From contig NZ_JABAFC010000008.1 in assembly GCF_012843435.1 (NCBI RefSeq), positions 1 through 64,000 on the forward strand: 64,000 nt of DNA, read 5' to 3'. The translations under genes were made by a program, and so were the position numbers. The DNA is from Psychrobacillus sp. BL-248-WT-3. Its GTDB lineage: Bacteria; Bacillota; Bacilli; Bacillales_A; Planococcaceae. Position 1 is the stretch's first letter, and every line of letters starts with the position of its first letter. Under the pieces are notes generated by a model. That model did not search any database. It saw only the letters and a list, made by a program, of their open reading frames with translations, and was not told the DNA's origin. Below, piece by piece: positions 61,911-64,000 of this stretch.

Positions 61911-63023
61911 TTACTTCATGACTTTTACGGTGAACTCGGTTAACTCTTTTAACATATTTTCATCCACATCAATTCCTAAACCTGGGCGCTCATTAAGTTT
62001 AATAAATGGGACATCATAGCATAAGTTTCCAACGTCCTTCGAGAATTTAAGTGGACCGGTCAATTCAACACTCGTAAATGCTTTTTTAGAAAATGCCACA
62101 TGAAAACCTGCTGCTGAACCAATGGAAGACTCCACCATTGAGCCAATCTGGCATTCAAGTCCAGCCATTTCTGCCATATGAGCGAGCTTCATAGCAGGAT
62201 ATATACCGCCACATTTCATCAGCTTGATATTCACCTTATGCGCGGCTTGTTTTTCTATTAATTCACGCATGTCTCGTATTCCTCTCAAGCCTTCATCCAT
62301 CATAAGAGGAGTACTCGTTTTTTCCTTGACCTCCACCATGCCATTGAAGTCATCTGCCATAACAGGCTGCTCTAGCCAATCTAATCCTATATGCTCCAGC
62401 TGACGCATGGCAGAAATCGTGTTGGCACTGTTCTTCCATCCCTGATTTACGTCCACTCGGATAGCAACCCCATTACCCACTTTTTCTCTAACAGCTTGGA
62501 TTCGTTGTACATCCGCTTGTACTTCAGTTCCAACCTTCATTTTAAACGATGTATAGCCCTCTTTGATACGTTTTTCTGCTTCCTCTGCCATAGACTCTGG
62601 TGATCCTATGCTAAGTACATGAGTAACCGGAAACTTTTCGTGATAACGTCCGCCTAACAATTGGTAGACAGGAACTCCTAGTTTTTTACCTACTACGTCG
62701 TAACAAGCAATGTCTAAAGCTGCTTTAGCTGCTGGAGCTTGGTAAACCGCCTTGTCCATTTTTTCATGCAGTCGCTCAAACTCCATTGGATTTTCTCCAA
62801 TCAAAGCCGGTGCTAACGTATTTTTCAGCATCGCATAAGTACTCTCCCACGTTTCCCCTGTTACATGCTCGTCTGCTACTGCCTCCCCATATCCAATGAA
62901 ACCTTCTTCTGTTGTTAGCTTAACTATAATCGAAGGCATATCATCGTATGTATGATAGCTGATGATAAATGGGTCAATTAATGGTAATCTAATAGCATAA
63001 ATTTTTATTTCTTTAATTTTCAT
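61911..63023 (-). CDS. Enolase-superfamily epimerase (dipeptide epimerase-like)
   Basis: 370 residues. Mandelate racemase/muconate lactonising subgroup. Catalytic lysine in SFKMKVGTEV, metal ligands in VDVNQGW, WLEQPV and MMDEGL, and the second lysine in NIKLMKCGG. This set is that of L-Ala-D/L-Glu (dipeptide) epimerases, but the substrate-specificity residues are not those I know (the usual DES segment reads DEG). It may act on other N-acyl amino acids or hydroxyprolines. Divergent from a regulator gene 87 bp away. Confidence 0.85.
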   Translation of the reverse strand: MKIKEIKIYAIRLPLIDPFIISYHTYDDMPSIIVKLTTEEGFIGYGEAVADEHVTGETWESTYAMLKNTLAPALIGENPMEFERLHEKMDKAVYQAPAAKAALDIACYDVVGKKLGVPVYQLLGGRYHEKFPVTHVLSIGSPESMAEEAEKRIKEGYTSFKMKVGTEVQADVQRIQAVREKVGNGVAIRVDVNQGWKNSANTISAMRQLEHIGLDWLEQPVMADDFNGMVEVKEKTSTPLMMDEGLRGIRDMRELIEKQAAHKVNIKLMKCGGIYPAMKLAHMAEMAGLECQIGSMVESSIGSAAGFHVAFSKKAFTSVELTGPLKFSKDVGNLCYDVPFIKLNERPGLGIDVDENMLKELTEFTVKVMK

Positions 63024-63068
63024 ATTTTTCTAACTTCCTTTACATTTTTATATTATTTAGTTATAGTT

Positions 63069-63087
63069 GTCGTTAAATAGTCGTTAA
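63069..63087. promoter_or_regulatory. Direct repeats in epimerase/regulator intergenic region
   Basis: GTCGTTAA occurs at 63069-63076 and again at 63080-63087, 11 bp apart, so both face the same side of the helix. They sit between divergent start codons and could bind the adjacent regulator. Confidence 0.5.
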
Positions 63088-63110
63088 TATTTTAAAAAAA
63101 GGAGGATGTC

Positions 63111-64000
63111 ATGCAAACACGTATAGCAGTACTTGGTTCTAGAAACTTTATAGATCGCTTGAAGCTTTTCGAACAAGAAATTCCTTCTATCCGTTTAGAT
63201 TATTATCAATATCATACTCCAAAAGAAGCAAAGGAACTACTAAAAAATATAAAACCATGCGACGCTGTATTTTTCTCTGGTTCGCTCCCCTATCTATATG
63301 CGGAACAGGAGAGAGAGCTGTTGCCGGTACCTTCCTATTATTTAAAACAGGATGGTACTTCTGTAGCCACTACATTATTAGCAACCTGCAGTACTCCTAT
63401 ACAATATATATCCATGGATTTAATAGAACCAGCCCTTGTAGAGAGTGTCCTTCAGGATATTAATCAAACCGATTCAGTACCCTTCCTTAAGCAAATAGAT
63501 CCGGCGTTCTCTTTAGATGAAGTGGTTTCCTTTCATATAAATCTTCAAAGGACAGGAAAAACCAAATTGGCTATTACCTCAGTGCACGCAGTTTATGAGA
63601 CCCTGGTACAAAGGGGAATCCCTGTTGTACGAATGATTGACCCTAAAAACTCTATTTTAAAGTCCCTTGAAGAAACTAGGTCATTGGCATTGCTCACAAA
63701 AAGTGAGGCTGCTAAGATTGCCGTTTGTTCCATTTCCCTTACCGAACAAGACATGAACACAGCTTCAGCATTGCAAATAATTACAGATTCGATTGATGCT
63801 TCTATTGTGAAAGCTGACGAACTCGTTTATTTGCTATTCACTACTCAAGGTAAGGTTCAGCAAGCCTTAGAGCACAATAAGGTTAATCATTGGCTTGAGC
63901 TTTTTAGTACACCCATTCGAATTGCCTTTGGATATGGTACTACAGCGATAGAAGCAAGTAAAAATGCCAAAGATGCCTTAGCCCATGCGACTGAAAATAC
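63111..64000 (+). CDS. Probable transcriptional regulator, partial at window end
   Basis: Open frame from an ATG after AAAGGAGGATGTC through the end, 296 codons without a stop. The first ~190 residues look like a sensory domain (MQTRIAVLGSRNFIDRL, CDAVFFSGSLPYLYA as in PrpR-type N-domains). The last part has IAFGYGTTAIEASKNAKDAL, a pattern of GGDEF-like accessory folds in regulators of this kind. A DNA-binding part is expected beyond the window. Head-to-head with the epimerase gene, which it likely controls. Confidence 0.72.
   Translation, partial: MQTRIAVLGSRNFIDRLKLFEQEIPSIRLDYYQYHTPKEAKELLKNIKPCDAVFFSGSLPYLYAEQERELLPVPSYYLKQDGTSVATTLLATCSTPIQYISMDLIEPALVESVLQDINQTDSVPFLKQIDPAFSLDEVVSFHINLQRTGKTKLAITSVHAVYETLVQRGIPVVRMIDPKNSILKSLEETRSLALLTKSEAAKIAVCSISLTEQDMNTASALQIITDSIDASIVKADELVYLLFTTQGKVQQALEHNKVNHWLELFSTPIRIAFGYGTTAIEASKNAKDALAHATEN

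Overview
The window is AT-rich DNA from a spore-forming member of the Bacillota, order Bacillales. A Psychrobacillus/Lysinibacillus-type relative (Caryophanaceae) is my best guess, made from memory of protein families rather than from a search. Supporting signs are strong AGGAGG ribosome sites with frequent TTG and GTG starts, a germination hydrolase of the CwlJ type, CotF-type coat proteins, an S-box (SAM-I) riboswitch, a BirA operator, Bacillus-type LexA and Fur boxes, and an iron-uptake operon in the yclNOPQ order. I saw no rRNA, tRNA, CRISPR array, complete insertion sequence or prophage. It reads as ordinary chromosome.

Layout. 0-5.5 kb: a sensor kinase/response regulator pair with a small coupled membrane ORF between them, a LexA-controlled cassette of three small proteins including a YolD relative, and a membrane Lon-type protease. 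5.8-14.2 kb: a BsuPI lipoprotein, the glyoxylate shunt (aceA-aceB) with a divergent LytTR regulator, and an ECF sigma/anti-sigma pair. 14.3-24.3 kb: a 103-bp repeat array, an EamA transporter, a SAM-riboswitch metY-hom unit, a PlsY-like acyltransferase, an M3 peptidase and RDD protein. 24.3-36.8 kb: a YhhN-family protein, pepT, yhgE, malic enzyme, a Fur-controlled small RNA candidate, biotin-controlled bioY, an AI-2E family permease and an oxalate decarboxylase-like bicupin. 36.8-47.7 kb: dbpA, recQ, an rRNA methyltransferase, a 21-bp repeat array, yqeY and a five-gene arsenic island. 47.8-64 kb: cwlJ, a squalene/phytoene synthase-like gene, coat proteins, a YibE/F pair, the siderophore uptake operon, an MFS pump, and an enolase-superfamily epimerase with a divergent regulator that runs off the window end.

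Three things stand out. First, the interval at 30452-30623 looks like a complete iron-responsive small RNA gene: a sigma-A promoter embedded in a Fur box, a hairpin presenting a C-rich loop, and a terminator. It resembles FsrA of Bacillus subtilis in design. Second, three intergenic arrays are built on a strict 21-bp period; two of them share one 21+21+21+40 = 103-bp higher-order unit in opposite orientations. Third, the arsenic island carries an extra MarR-type regulator and flavoprotein with vicinal cysteine pairs near both ends and a perfect 17-bp palindrome between them.

All family names come from reading the sequence without database searches. Residue numbers are counted by hand and may be off by a few.
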